DNA of 64,000 nucleotides from Euptelea pleiosperma. Its lineage: Eukaryota; Streptophyta; Magnoliopsida; Ranunculales; Eupteleaceae. The stretch is taken from the NCBI GenBank assembly GCA_035048495.1, contig CM068553.1:27862978-27926977 (forward strand), read 5' to 3'. Under the pieces are notes generated by a model that did no database searches, was not told the DNA's origin, and saw nothing but the letters and a program-made list of their open reading frames with translations. The translations under genes and the position numbers were made by a program. Numbering within the stretch: position 1 is the first letter of the stretch; each line of letters opens with the position of its first letter. Positions 20,686-30,200 of the stretch are shown here, in pieces.

Positions 20686-23600
20686 CTTCCACAAGAACCA
20701 CTCAGTTGCCGAGGGCAACAGAAAGGGCCACCAGCCCTACTGAGAACCTTGATGATCAGATCAGAGGTTATAGACGAATGCAACGAGCAAGACATCTGGC
20801 TCGAAGGACCTTGAGAAGGTCTTTTTCCAACAATTACAGGGAATCACTGGAACAGTTCCTCAACCCCAACGAGGAATTATCACTTAGCCGACGAAGAAGG
20901 GCTAATTTGGTTCCGGCAGAAATATTATACTCCTACAACAACAATGAACCCATCAATAGGGTTTATCAACATTACGAAGAAATTCGTAGTCACGTTGTAG
21001 ATCGACAGATGGATTTCAGATTCATCGAGGATGCATCCTACCAAAGGCTCAGGCAAGAAGGAATGCAGCATATACACTTGGGCATGATGATGCTCAGAAT
21101 ACAGATCCTTCACAGAGTTGATGCAGGGATCAGTGCTATGATTGTCTTCCGTGATACAAGGTGGACAGATGAAAGACAGATCATAAGCGCCATCACCATG
21201 GATCTTGCACGAGGATCTCAAATGGTTTATACCATTCCAAATATACTATGCAGTATTCATGATCTTTTCAATCATATCCAGATCAGCATCCGTACACGAG
21301 GATACGGAGAAGGATGGAACGGAGGTGAAAGCAACCTCATTATCACCAGATCTTTGATTGGAAGACTCACCAACACCAGTCAAGCTAACTTTAATTATCA
21401 GATCGACGGGGTCTCTGATTATCTAGTTAGTCAAGGTGTTCAAGCCATTCCAGGTGAACCATGGCAGCAGGTTAACAGAGAAGGATCATGGCAGCTTGCC
21501 CCTTCCTCTATTATTCCTCCACCATCTGTGCCTACCAATATGATCACCAGGCAGCATGGTACAGGAAATACCAGTATACGGTTCACAAACTTTCAGGAAA
21601 GACCACTTCCTCCAGAAGAACCAGGCGAGGAAGAAGGAGGTACGTCAGACACCCATTATACTCTTGTATGCACCTTTGAGGAGGCAAATACAGAAGAAAA
21701 TTGGGATACTCTTGGTCAACCATCGGGCAAGTACGATTACATGGTAAAATACTCAGCCCCGGAATCCTCCAGAGTCCAGATTGCAGAGATTGTTGCTACT
21801 GGATGGGGAGACGAGGAAGATGATTATATTCCTCAAATTAGTGCAAGGAAACTTGCTAATACAGTCTCATCCTCTACCGAGGACATTATTGGGTTATACC
21901 CACAGAAGAAGCCTAAAGACAAAAAGATGATTACCAAAGTTCAAACGATTGGAGCTGCATCATCTCCTTTCGAGGATTTCAGTAGCAAAGCTGATTTGGT
22001 ATCAAAATGGCTTCAACAGCTTGATTCAGGATCAGAAGGGTCTGACTCCGAAAAACCTAAATTTGATTCCAGCTCAGAGTCATCCGATTCAGAACAAAGC
22101 ACGCATATCTCAGAACAAGCATATGCAGGAGAAGTGGAGATGGGATATCCACAGAAGGCTGAAGCTTTAAAACAGAAGCTTGTGGTCCTTGAAAAGGCGT
22201 TTCCAAGCAGTGGAGTTACACAGGAACAGTCGGGAAATTTTGTTCCTCCTAATCCAACTGTTGAGCCTATCAGGTACCCACCTGCCAATAACAGGCCGGT
22301 ACAGCCACAGGAGCAGCCACAGCAAGTCTTCGAAGGAATGAGAAGACCTGGCAAGTATGGAAGACCATTAGCACCTTGGCAGCTTCCATCAGCACAGCTC
22401 ACGAATGGAGCGTTGTTGGTTCTTCCACCAGAGATAGCAAGCCACGCAGATGCGGTGACTACCTGGGAGACCATCACTCTCAATTTATTGAGAGAAATGT
22501 CCTTTGATTCACTCCAAGACAAGGTTGATTACATAGAAAATCTACTTGGACCACGAGAAAAGGAGTCTTGGGTCACCTGGCGAATGGTATTCTCTGATGA
22601 ATACAAAACTCTTGTTGCAGCAGCAGATGAGCCTCGCAACATCACCAGCGCCATTAAAAGAATTTTGGGTGTGAATGATCCTTTCACAGGGGATCTTCAT
22701 AATCAAAATAAGGCCTATGCAGATCTCGAAAGACTTCAATGTCCTAATCTTGAGTCTGTTATGCCTTTTCTTTTCAGATATTACCAACTTGCAGCTCAGA
22801 GCGGCAAAATGTGGAACGGACCAGAGTTGTCGGATAAACTCTTCAGAAAGCTTCCACCGGAAATAGGTCCTACTATCATGCAAAGATATCATGAAAGGTA
22901 TCCTGGAGTTCAAGTCGGCGTCAACGCTCGAATCCAGTTTATCTCAGAATATCTACAGGATCTATGCAAGCAAGCAGAACTTCAACGAAAACTCAAGAAC
23001 TTGAACTTCTGCAGATCCATTCCAATTCCAGGTTATTATGATACTGGAAGTGGAAAAAGAAAATTTGGGATCAGAAAGTCCAAGACTTACAAGGGAAAGC
23101 CTCATGATTCTCATGTTAAAGTCATTAAGAACAAGCAGAAGGCAGCCCATACAAGAGAAGGGCAAAAATGCAAATGTTTCCTCTGTGGAGTCGAGGGACA
23201 TTTTGCCCGTGAATGTCCAAAGAAACATGTCCGGCCTGAAAGAGCAGCATACTTTGATGGCCTTGCCCTTGACAAAAATTGGGACATTATCTCAGTTGAC
23301 CCAGGGGAACCTGATGATGATGATATCTGTTCCATCTCTGAAGGAGAGGCACAGAACATGGAGGATTTAGCAGCATTCAAAATGCAGATGCCATATTCGA
23401 TAGATCCTTCATATGATGACCCATTCTTTGCTGGTGTCGTCATTCTCACAGGAAACATTCCTCCGAAGAAAGAAGGTCAAGGATGGCGTGTCTGCATGCC
23501 ATTGGCTCCTCAGCAAATTAGTTGCGATCATAATTGGGACGATAACTTTGCTGTTCCAAACAGAATTTGCTCTATTTGCCGTGATCACACCATCCAAGGA

Positions 23601-26600
23601 CGCAGTGCAGCCTGCACTGTTTGTTTTCTTAACCTCTGTTGCCTTTGTGCAGGTTTGGAATTTGGTCTACGCATCATCCCACCTGCCGAGTCCCGCACCA
23701 ATTGGCAATACAAAAGCCGTGATTCACTCATCCAGTCCTTATACGAACATAACTCCTTCTTGCTCAACCAAATTCAAGGTCTTCAACAGGAAATCCACGA
23801 TCTCAAACGTCAGCTTCAAACCATTTTTGATGCTGATCTTATCGATCTTTCCAATCTTGTGGATAATCCTGATCTCATCACTAAGAATTTTTCTGGAGAA
23901 AAATCCTTTTCTGAGGAGGGTGAAGGACAGGGACATATCACCATTAAAAATTTTGATGGTGAAGGCACAGACGAAGATACAGCAGGTACCTCGACAAGAG
24001 CTCATTTGGAAACCATTGCCGAAGATATTAATGAAGAATTCTCCATGGTCACATACCAAGGAGAAGATGATGAAGAAGAAGCATATTCGGAAATGCTAAA
24101 AGGAGGAAATAACAAGCTGTATCACATTGTGGTAATCTTCAAGATACCACCAAAGCAAGGAGCTCCACCTATTGAGTTTGAAGTCAATGCCATCATTGAC
24201 ACTGGATGCACGTGTTGCTGTATTAACAGTGACAAAGTACCAGTTGAAGCCATTGAAGAAGCTAAGATCATCCAGAACGTTTCCGGCATCAACAGTACAA
24301 CTCGTGTCACAAAGAAGATGAAGCAAGGTAAAATGATACTTGCAGGAAATGAATTTTATACGCCTTACATATCTGTTTTTCAGATGAACATGCCAAAGAT
24401 AGACATGTTGGTAGGCTGTAATTTCATTCGAGCCATGAAAGGAGGTCTCAGATTTGAAGGTACGGAGATTACCTTCTACAAGACCGTCACCAAAATCCAG
24501 ACCACTCTGGAACCCCAGAAGATAGCTTTTCTGGAGGAACTCATTGAAGAAGAAGATTTGAAGAACGAGCTTGCCGCAAGCAGTACAGCAGAATATGAAT
24601 CTTTGGCAGCTAAGATTCACAATTCAAAACTTCTCAAAGATCTGAAAGATCAGGGATATATAGGTGACAATCCCATGAAGCATTGGGCAGTCAACCAAGT
24701 GAAATGCAAGCTGGATATCATCAATCCAGATATCACCATCGAAGATCGACTTCCAGGACATTTGACACTTGAGGAGAAATTGCGATATCAGAAACACATC
24801 GACGCACTCCTTGATCTTGGTGTCATACGACCCAGTAAGTCAAAGCATCGCACAGCGGCATTCATGGTATATTCAGGAACTACGGTTGATCCCACAACAG
24901 GAAAAGAGACACGTGGAAAGGAAAGAATGGTCTTCAACTATAAAATGTTGAATGACAATACCCATAAAGATCAATATACCCTTCCTGGTATAAGCTCAAT
25001 CATCGAATCTCTTGGCAATGCCAAGATCTTCAGCAAATTTGATCTAAAATCGGGTTTCCACCAAGTCCTCATGGATGAGGAAAGTATACCCTGGACTGCG
25101 TTCATTAGTCCAGTTGGTCTCTTTGAATGGCTGGTTATGCCATTCGGTCTCAAAAATGCTCCAGCTGTTTTCCAAAGGAAAATGGACAACTGTTTCAGAG
25201 GAACTGAAAAGTTCATCGCTGTTTACATCGACGACATTCTGGTTTTCTCAAATACCCTGACAGAACATGAAGAGCATTTGAAGGTTATGCTTGACATCTG
25301 CAAGAAGAATGGACTTGTTCTAAGTCCTACAAAGATGAAGATAGCATGCAAAGAAGTTGACTTCCTTGGAGCAACAGTTCGCGAGGGAAAACTCAAACTG
25401 CAACCTCACATCATCAGAAAGATTGCAGACGTTGACGAAAATACCCTCACTACACTTAAGGGTTTGAGGAGTTGGCTTGGAGTTTTAAATTATGCCCGCG
25501 CATACATCCCAAAATGTGGGACCCTCCTTGGACCACTCTACAACAAAACCTCCGAACATGGAGACAGGAGATTCAAACCTGCTGATTGGAAAATTGTCAA
25601 GCAGATCAAGCAGCTGGTTCAGAATCTACCGGACCTTGAAATTCCTCCTTCATCAGCATACATCGTAATAGAATCCGACGGATGCATGGAAGGTTGGGGA
25701 GGTATTTGCAAATGGAAGAAGGCAAAGGCATCATCAAAAGGCGATGAAAAGATCTGTGCCTATGCCTCAGGAAAATTTCCAGTAGTTAAGTCTACTATTG
25801 ATTCCGAGATTTTTGCAGTAATGCAATCTCTGGAACAATTCAAGATTTTTTATCTTGATAAGAAGGAAATCACCATCCGCACTGACTGCCAGGCAATCAT
25901 TGCCTTCTACGAAAAGATGGCGGTTAAAAAACCAAGCCGTGTTAGATGGATCAGCTTTTGTGATTATATCACTAACACAGGCATCACAGTTCACTTCGAG
26001 CACATCAAAGGAGACGACAATCAGTTAGCTGATCAACTGTCTCGTTTAGCTCAAAATGTCTGTTTGGCCCAGGCCATTCCAGAAGAAGCCCACGAGGCTT
26101 TAGTTACTGTTCTGGAAGGCAACTGCACTCATCATGGGCTCATAGCCCAATTGAACAAGTTCATCTGTGCAGCCCAACAGGCCCAGAAAACAACAGGCCC
26201 ATCAGGCCCACAATGGTATAATAAGCCCAAGTCCAAGAAAAACTCAGCCCAAGCCCATCAGGCCCATTCTCTAGAATTTTCTGATATTTTAGAGGAATCT
26301 TCTCCGGCAAGTTTTCCGGCTTATAAATACCACACTGCCTTCACTGGTTTCTTCACCAACTCAGCAATGAAGAGAGCAGCATCCTCAGAGTCTTCTTCAT
26401 TGAATCCTTACAGGAAGAAAAGAGCAGGACCTGCAGTTACTCCCGAAGAAAGAAAGCAGCAGATCCAAGATCTTTACCTCATGGAGCCTTCAACAGGGTA
26501 CCAAGAAACCCTCAATATCATCAATGAAGAACTTCATCATGGAGGTATCAACATGGCAGATCTGGAAGACTTCAGAAAAGTTCTGCATCAGCATGAACAG

Positions 26601-26804
26601 CATGCTAGCAAAAGACTCACCCAGGCACTTGATGAGTTCAAAGAAATTCTGGCCATGAAACTTCAACAAACCAGGCAATTCGGAACGAAGGATAACTATT
26701 GGGGTGACTGGTTACCGGTCATTACCGAAACTGTTCGCACAGGACAACAAGTCAGCAACGTCATCAATGACATCATCAGGAACAGCGAGGCCTTCAAGCT
26801 TTAG
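20682..26804 (+). CDS. Badnavirus-like ORF3 polyprotein, 2040 residues, intact (copy D)
   Basis: Same domain order and residue numbering as copy B: movement protein, acidic linker, capsid core, CCHC at 832-845, second Cys cluster at 963-989, protease D1173-T-G, reverse transcriptase YIDD at 1515-1518, RNase H acids 1666/1709/1735/1784, and a ~255-residue tail with the RKKR patch. The only protein difference I saw from copy B is one Pro-to-Leu change in the linker before the protease. Two such long intact frames side by side in a host genome are unusual for an endogenous viral element. The internal TATA-like box recurs at 26,322-26,329. Confidence 0.95.
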   Translation: MTSTRTTQLPRATERATSPTENLDDQIRGYRRMQRARHLARRTLRRSFSNNYRESLEQFLNPNEELSLSRRRRANLVPAEILYSYNNNEPINRVYQHYEEIRSHVVDRQMDFRFIEDASYQRLRQEGMQHIHLGMMMLRIQILHRVDAGISAMIVFRDTRWTDERQIISAITMDLARGSQMVYTIPNILCSIHDLFNHIQISIRTRGYGEGWNGGESNLIITRSLIGRLTNTSQANFNYQIDGVSDYLVSQGVQAIPGEPWQQVNREGSWQLAPSSIIPPPSVPTNMITRQHGTGNTSIRFTNFQERPLPPEEPGEEEGGTSDTHYTLVCTFEEANTEENWDTLGQPSGKYDYMVKYSAPESSRVQIAEIVATGWGDEEDDYIPQISARKLANTVSSSTEDIIGLYPQKKPKDKKMITKVQTIGAASSPFEDFSSKADLVSKWLQQLDSGSEGSDSEKPKFDSSSESSDSEQSTHISEQAYAGEVEMGYPQKAEALKQKLVVLEKAFPSSGVTQEQSGNFVPPNPTVEPIRYPPANNRPVQPQEQPQQVFEGMRRPGKYGRPLAPWQLPSAQLTNGALLVLPPEIASHADAVTTWETITLNLLREMSFDSLQDKVDYIENLLGPREKESWVTWRMVFSDEYKTLVAAADEPRNITSAIKRILGVNDPFTGDLHNQNKAYADLERLQCPNLESVMPFLFRYYQLAAQSGKMWNGPELSDKLFRKLPPEIGPTIMQRYHERYPGVQVGVNARIQFISEYLQDLCKQAELQRKLKNLNFCRSIPIPGYYDTGSGKRKFGIRKSKTYKGKPHDSHVKVIKNKQKAAHTREGQKCKCFLCGVEGHFARECPKKHVRPERAAYFDGLALDKNWDIISVDPGEPDDDDICSISEGEAQNMEDLAAFKMQMPYSIDPSYDDPFFAGVVILTGNIPPKKEGQGWRVCMPLAPQQISCDHNWDDNFAVPNRICSICRDHTIQGRSAACTVCFLNLCCLCAGLEFGLRIIPPAESRTNWQYKSRDSLIQSLYEHNSFLLNQIQGLQQEIHDLKRQLQTIFDADLIDLSNLVDNPDLITKNFSGEKSFSEEGEGQGHITIKNFDGEGTDEDTAGTSTRAHLETIAEDINEEFSMVTYQGEDDEEEAYSEMLKGGNNKLYHIVVIFKIPPKQGAPPIEFEVNAIIDTGCTCCCINSDKVPVEAIEEAKIIQNVSGINSTTRVTKKMKQGKMILAGNEFYTPYISVFQMNMPKIDMLVGCNFIRAMKGGLRFEGTEITFYKTVTKIQTTLEPQKIAFLEELIEEEDLKNELAASSTAEYESLAAKIHNSKLLKDLKDQGYIGDNPMKHWAVNQVKCKLDIINPDITIEDRLPGHLTLEEKLRYQKHIDALLDLGVIRPSKSKHRTAAFMVYSGTTVDPTTGKETRGKERMVFNYKMLNDNTHKDQYTLPGISSIIESLGNAKIFSKFDLKSGFHQVLMDEESIPWTAFISPVGLFEWLVMPFGLKNAPAVFQRKMDNCFRGTEKFIAVYIDDILVFSNTLTEHEEHLKVMLDICKKNGLVLSPTKMKIACKEVDFLGATVREGKLKLQPHIIRKIADVDENTLTTLKGLRSWLGVLNYARAYIPKCGTLLGPLYNKTSEHGDRRFKPADWKIVKQIKQLVQNLPDLEIPPSSAYIVIESDGCMEGWGGICKWKKAKASSKGDEKICAYASGKFPVVKSTIDSEIFAVMQSLEQFKIFYLDKKEITIRTDCQAIIAFYEKMAVKKPSRVRWISFCDYITNTGITVHFEHIKGDDNQLADQLSRLAQNVCLAQAIPEEAHEALVTVLEGNCTHHGLIAQLNKFICAAQQAQKTTGPSGPQWYNKPKSKKNSAQAHQAHSLEFSDILEESSPASFPAYKYHTAFTGFFTNSAMKRAASSESSSLNPYRKKRAGPAVTPEERKQQIQDLYLMEPSTGYQETLNIINEELHHGGINMADLEDFRKVLHQHEQHASKRLTQALDEFKEILAMKLQQTRQFGTKDNYWGDWLPVITETVRTGQQVSNVINDIIRNSEAFKL

Positions 26805-27225
26805 TTGATTCCTTTCTTTCCAGCTGTTGTTTGTCTTTTTGCTTTGTTGTTTTGTGTCGGTGGATTCTCCACCTTTGCTTTTGCTTTAGCTTTATGATAG
26901 TGGTCTGCGTACCACTCCTTTTTCAGATTCGCTGCGTCGAATCCTTTGTCTTTTTGCGTCGGCAGAAGATAAGATCGAATCTTTCCAGCTTTGTGCGCTG
27001 TCGATGGGGCCCCATGAGCACCCGAGCCACATGCTTCAGATTCCTTATCTCTTCCCCTTGCCTATATATTCAGGCATTTGTAGTCTTAAGAGGCATCGAA
27101 CAGAAGAACTACTTCTGAGCTTTCCTCTTCTTTGAAATATATAAGTTCTTTGTTCATCTTTTTCTTCCGCACTCTGATTTAATTTATTGTTTACTTAGCT
27201 ATTTTCACCGAGGTAGTTAAGTTTG
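26805..27225 (+). promoter_or_regulatory. Badnavirus-like intergenic region with pregenomic promoter (copy D)
   Basis: Identical in layout to 9890-10,310. The TATA box is at 27,063-27,069, with the same upstream series of small inverted repeats and the ATGGGGCCCCAT palindrome. It would transcribe rightward into array block II. Confidence 0.8.
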
Positions 27226-30200
27226 ATCCATTTTGTTTGGGCACACATTCAGATGCTCTTGTGAAGTTCCCATTTCTATCTTAGGTTTATGGTTGAGATG
27301 CTGCGCAATGAGCTACAGTCGTGATTTTAACAATTGGTTTGTTCGATTTTGATAATTTCTTATTATTTTTCGTATCTTCTCATAGCGGTAAAAAAAAAAG
27401 AGTAGAAAAGTTTGATTCACTTGAGTTATTTTTTTAAAGGCCAGTTCGGATTTTCTGATTGTACTTTCCGAAGTTATGAAATCACCGTATTTATTGTAAT
27501 GATGTTGCAGGATTGTTAGGTTCTTTGAGGGGTGTGAGGCAGGCACGATTGGAGCTGTAAGGCCTTTTTGTGTTTCTTGGTTGATTTGATATTAGTGCTG
27601 TGAGCTTTGGTTGATCTAGGGTTTATCAATTTTGAGCGGTCAAGAGTGTCGATCTATGTAGTTCTTGAAATTCCGTGTATGGTTGATTGTCATGTTACAG
27701 CAGATCATACTTGATATTCACCGGAGAGAGTTGTGGGCTATTAGCCGGATCAAAATCTTTGGTTTTGATGGATTTAAGGGGTTTATCTGAGACTTGTTTT
27801 GGATTTTAACCAATTTTTGATCTGTGAATCTTTTAAGTCTGCGTTGAATATTCACAATTAATTTGATTGTTCTTCAGGAAGGCAATAGATTCTGGGAAAC
27901 ATCCGTGAGCGAACCTGTGCTACTAAGAATAAGTTCCCTTATTTACTTATATCAATACCTTTGATGTCAGGTATTTGGATCTTTGAGTAGAACTGGTTTA
28001 TTTTCAGGAATCATGTACAGATTAATCACCGCATAATCAGGAATCAAGTAGTAGTTCAGATTAATCGCTGCATAAGGGCAAAAGGGGGTTTTCAACCGAA
28101 GCTTTGTTTGATCTGGTTATTTGATTATGTTGGTCCATTAGGGTTGTAGTTAAATCTCAAGAGGAGCTAAAGTTTATTTTGGTCTTGGTTTGCTGCAGAC
28201 TTGGTTACGGACGCACCTAATATTGATACCAAAGGGTTTATTGAACGACAGTTTCTTTTGCTTAATTTGTGAAGTCTCAGAGTAATTGATCACATGCAGC
28301 TTTTCACGAGCCTATTTGTCCCATTTATGTCTGTCAGGGCGATAAAGATTATTCGACTTGGTTTGTATTGGCTATTGCAAGTAAATGAAGTAGGGGAATC
28401 GGCTGAGTGATGCTGTGTGGTTTGCATTTTTCTGATAGACGTTTCTTCCTTCTATTTTTTTCTGCCAGCTGCTCGTGTAGATATGGTGTATGAAACCTTC
28501 TCTTGTATTTCCAGGCTTTTGTTAAGGGACCAATTGGACATCTAATGTTAATATCAGGAAAGTGTGCTCCTCTTTTTTCTTCTCTTTTTGATTTCATTTG
28601 TCTTGTTTTCTATTTATCATTAAACACATTCAGATGCTCTTGTGAAGTTCCCATTTCTATCTCAGGTTTATGATTGAGATGCTACGCCATGAGCTACAGC
28701 CTTGATTTTAACAATTGGTTTGTTCGATTTTGATAATTTCTTTATTATTTTTCGTATCTTCTCATATCTGTAAAAAAAAAAGAGTAGAAAAGTTTGATTC
28801 ACTTGAGTGATTTTTTTAAAGGCCAGTTCGGATTTTCAGATTTTCTGATTGTACTTTCCGAAGTTATGAAATCACCGTATTTATTGTAATGATGTTGCAG
28901 GATTGTTAGGTTCTTTGAGGGGTGTGAGGCAGGCACGATTGGAGCTGTAAGGCCTTTTTGTGTTTCTTGGTTGATTTGATATGAGTGCTTTGAGCTTTGG
29001 TTGATCTAGGGTTTATCAATTTTGAGCGGTCAAGAGTGTCGATCTATGTAGATCTTGAAATTCCGTGTATGGTTGATTGTCATGTTACAGCAGATCATAT
29101 TTGATATTCACGGGAGAGAGTTGTGGGCTATTAGCCGGATCAAGATCTTTGGTTTTGATGGATTTAAGGGGTTTATCTGAGACTTGTTTTGGGTTTTAAC
29201 CAATTTTTGATTTGTGAATCTTTTAAGTCCGCGTTGAATATTCACAATTAATTTGATTGTTCTTCAGGAAGGCAATAGATTCTGGGAAACATCCGTGAGC
29301 GAACCTGTGCTACTAAGAATAAGTTCCCTTATTTACTTATATCAATACCTTTGATGTCAGGTATTTCGATCTTTGAGTAGAACTGGTTTATTTTCTGGAA
29401 TCATGTACAGATTAATCACCGCATAATCAGGAATCAAGTAGTACAGATTAATCGCTGCTGCATAAGGGCAAAAGGGGGTTTTCAACCGAAGCTTTGTTTG
29501 ATCTGGTTATTTGATTATGTTGGTCCATTAGGGTTGTAGTTAAATCTCAAGAGGAGCTAAAGTTTATTTTGGTCTTGGTTTGCTGCAGACTTGGTTACGG
29601 ACGCACCTAATGTTGATACCAAAGGGTTTATTGAACTACAGTTTCTTTTGCTTAATTTGTGAAGTCTCAGAATAATTGATCACAGGCAGTTTTTCACGAG
29701 AACCTATTTGTCCCATTTATGTCTTTCAGGGCGATAAAGATTATTCGACTTGGTTTGGATTGGCTATTGCAAGTAAATGAAGTAGGGGAATCGACTGAGT
29801 GATGCTGTGTGGTTTGCATTTTTCTGATAAACGTTTCTTCCTTCTATTTTTTTCTGCCAACTGCTCGTGTAGATATGGTGTATGAAACCTTCTCTTGTAT
29901 TTCCAGGCTTTTGTTAAGGGACCAATTGGACATCTAATGTTAATATCAGTAAAGTGTGCTCCTCTTTTTTCTTCTCATTTTGATTTCATTTGTCTTGTTT
30001 TTTATTTATCATTAAACACATTCAGATGCTCTTGTGAAGTTCCCATGTCTATCTCAGGTTTATGGTTGAGATGCTGCGCAATGAGCTACAGTCTTGATTT
30101 TAACAATTGGTTTGTTTGATTTTGATAATTTCTTTATTATTTTTCGTATCTTCTCATATCTGTAAAAAAAAAGGAGTAGAAAAGTTTGATTCACTTGAGT

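Larger units (their letters stand above)
20109..27225 (+). mobile_element. Endogenous badnavirus-like pararetrovirus, copy D
   Basis: Repeats copy B with an offset of 16,915 bases, including the head-to-head junction with its 13-base direct repeat, the ORF1 fragment, ORF2, ORF3 and the promoter region. I noticed one coding difference from copy B in ORF3 (EMLKGG in place of EMPKGG, near 24,095). This degree of identity indicates a very recent duplication or an assembly duplicate. Confidence 0.92.
16918..29013. repeat. Right copy of the ~16.9-kb segmental duplication
   Basis: Covers copy C, copy D and the first array units of block II. It is nearly identical to 1-12,098, apart from single-base indels concentrated before 17,390 and rare substitutions. 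Array sequence at about 29,800-31,080 also matches about 14,270-15,550 with an offset near 15,528, which is one 1387-base unit less. Confidence 0.93.
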
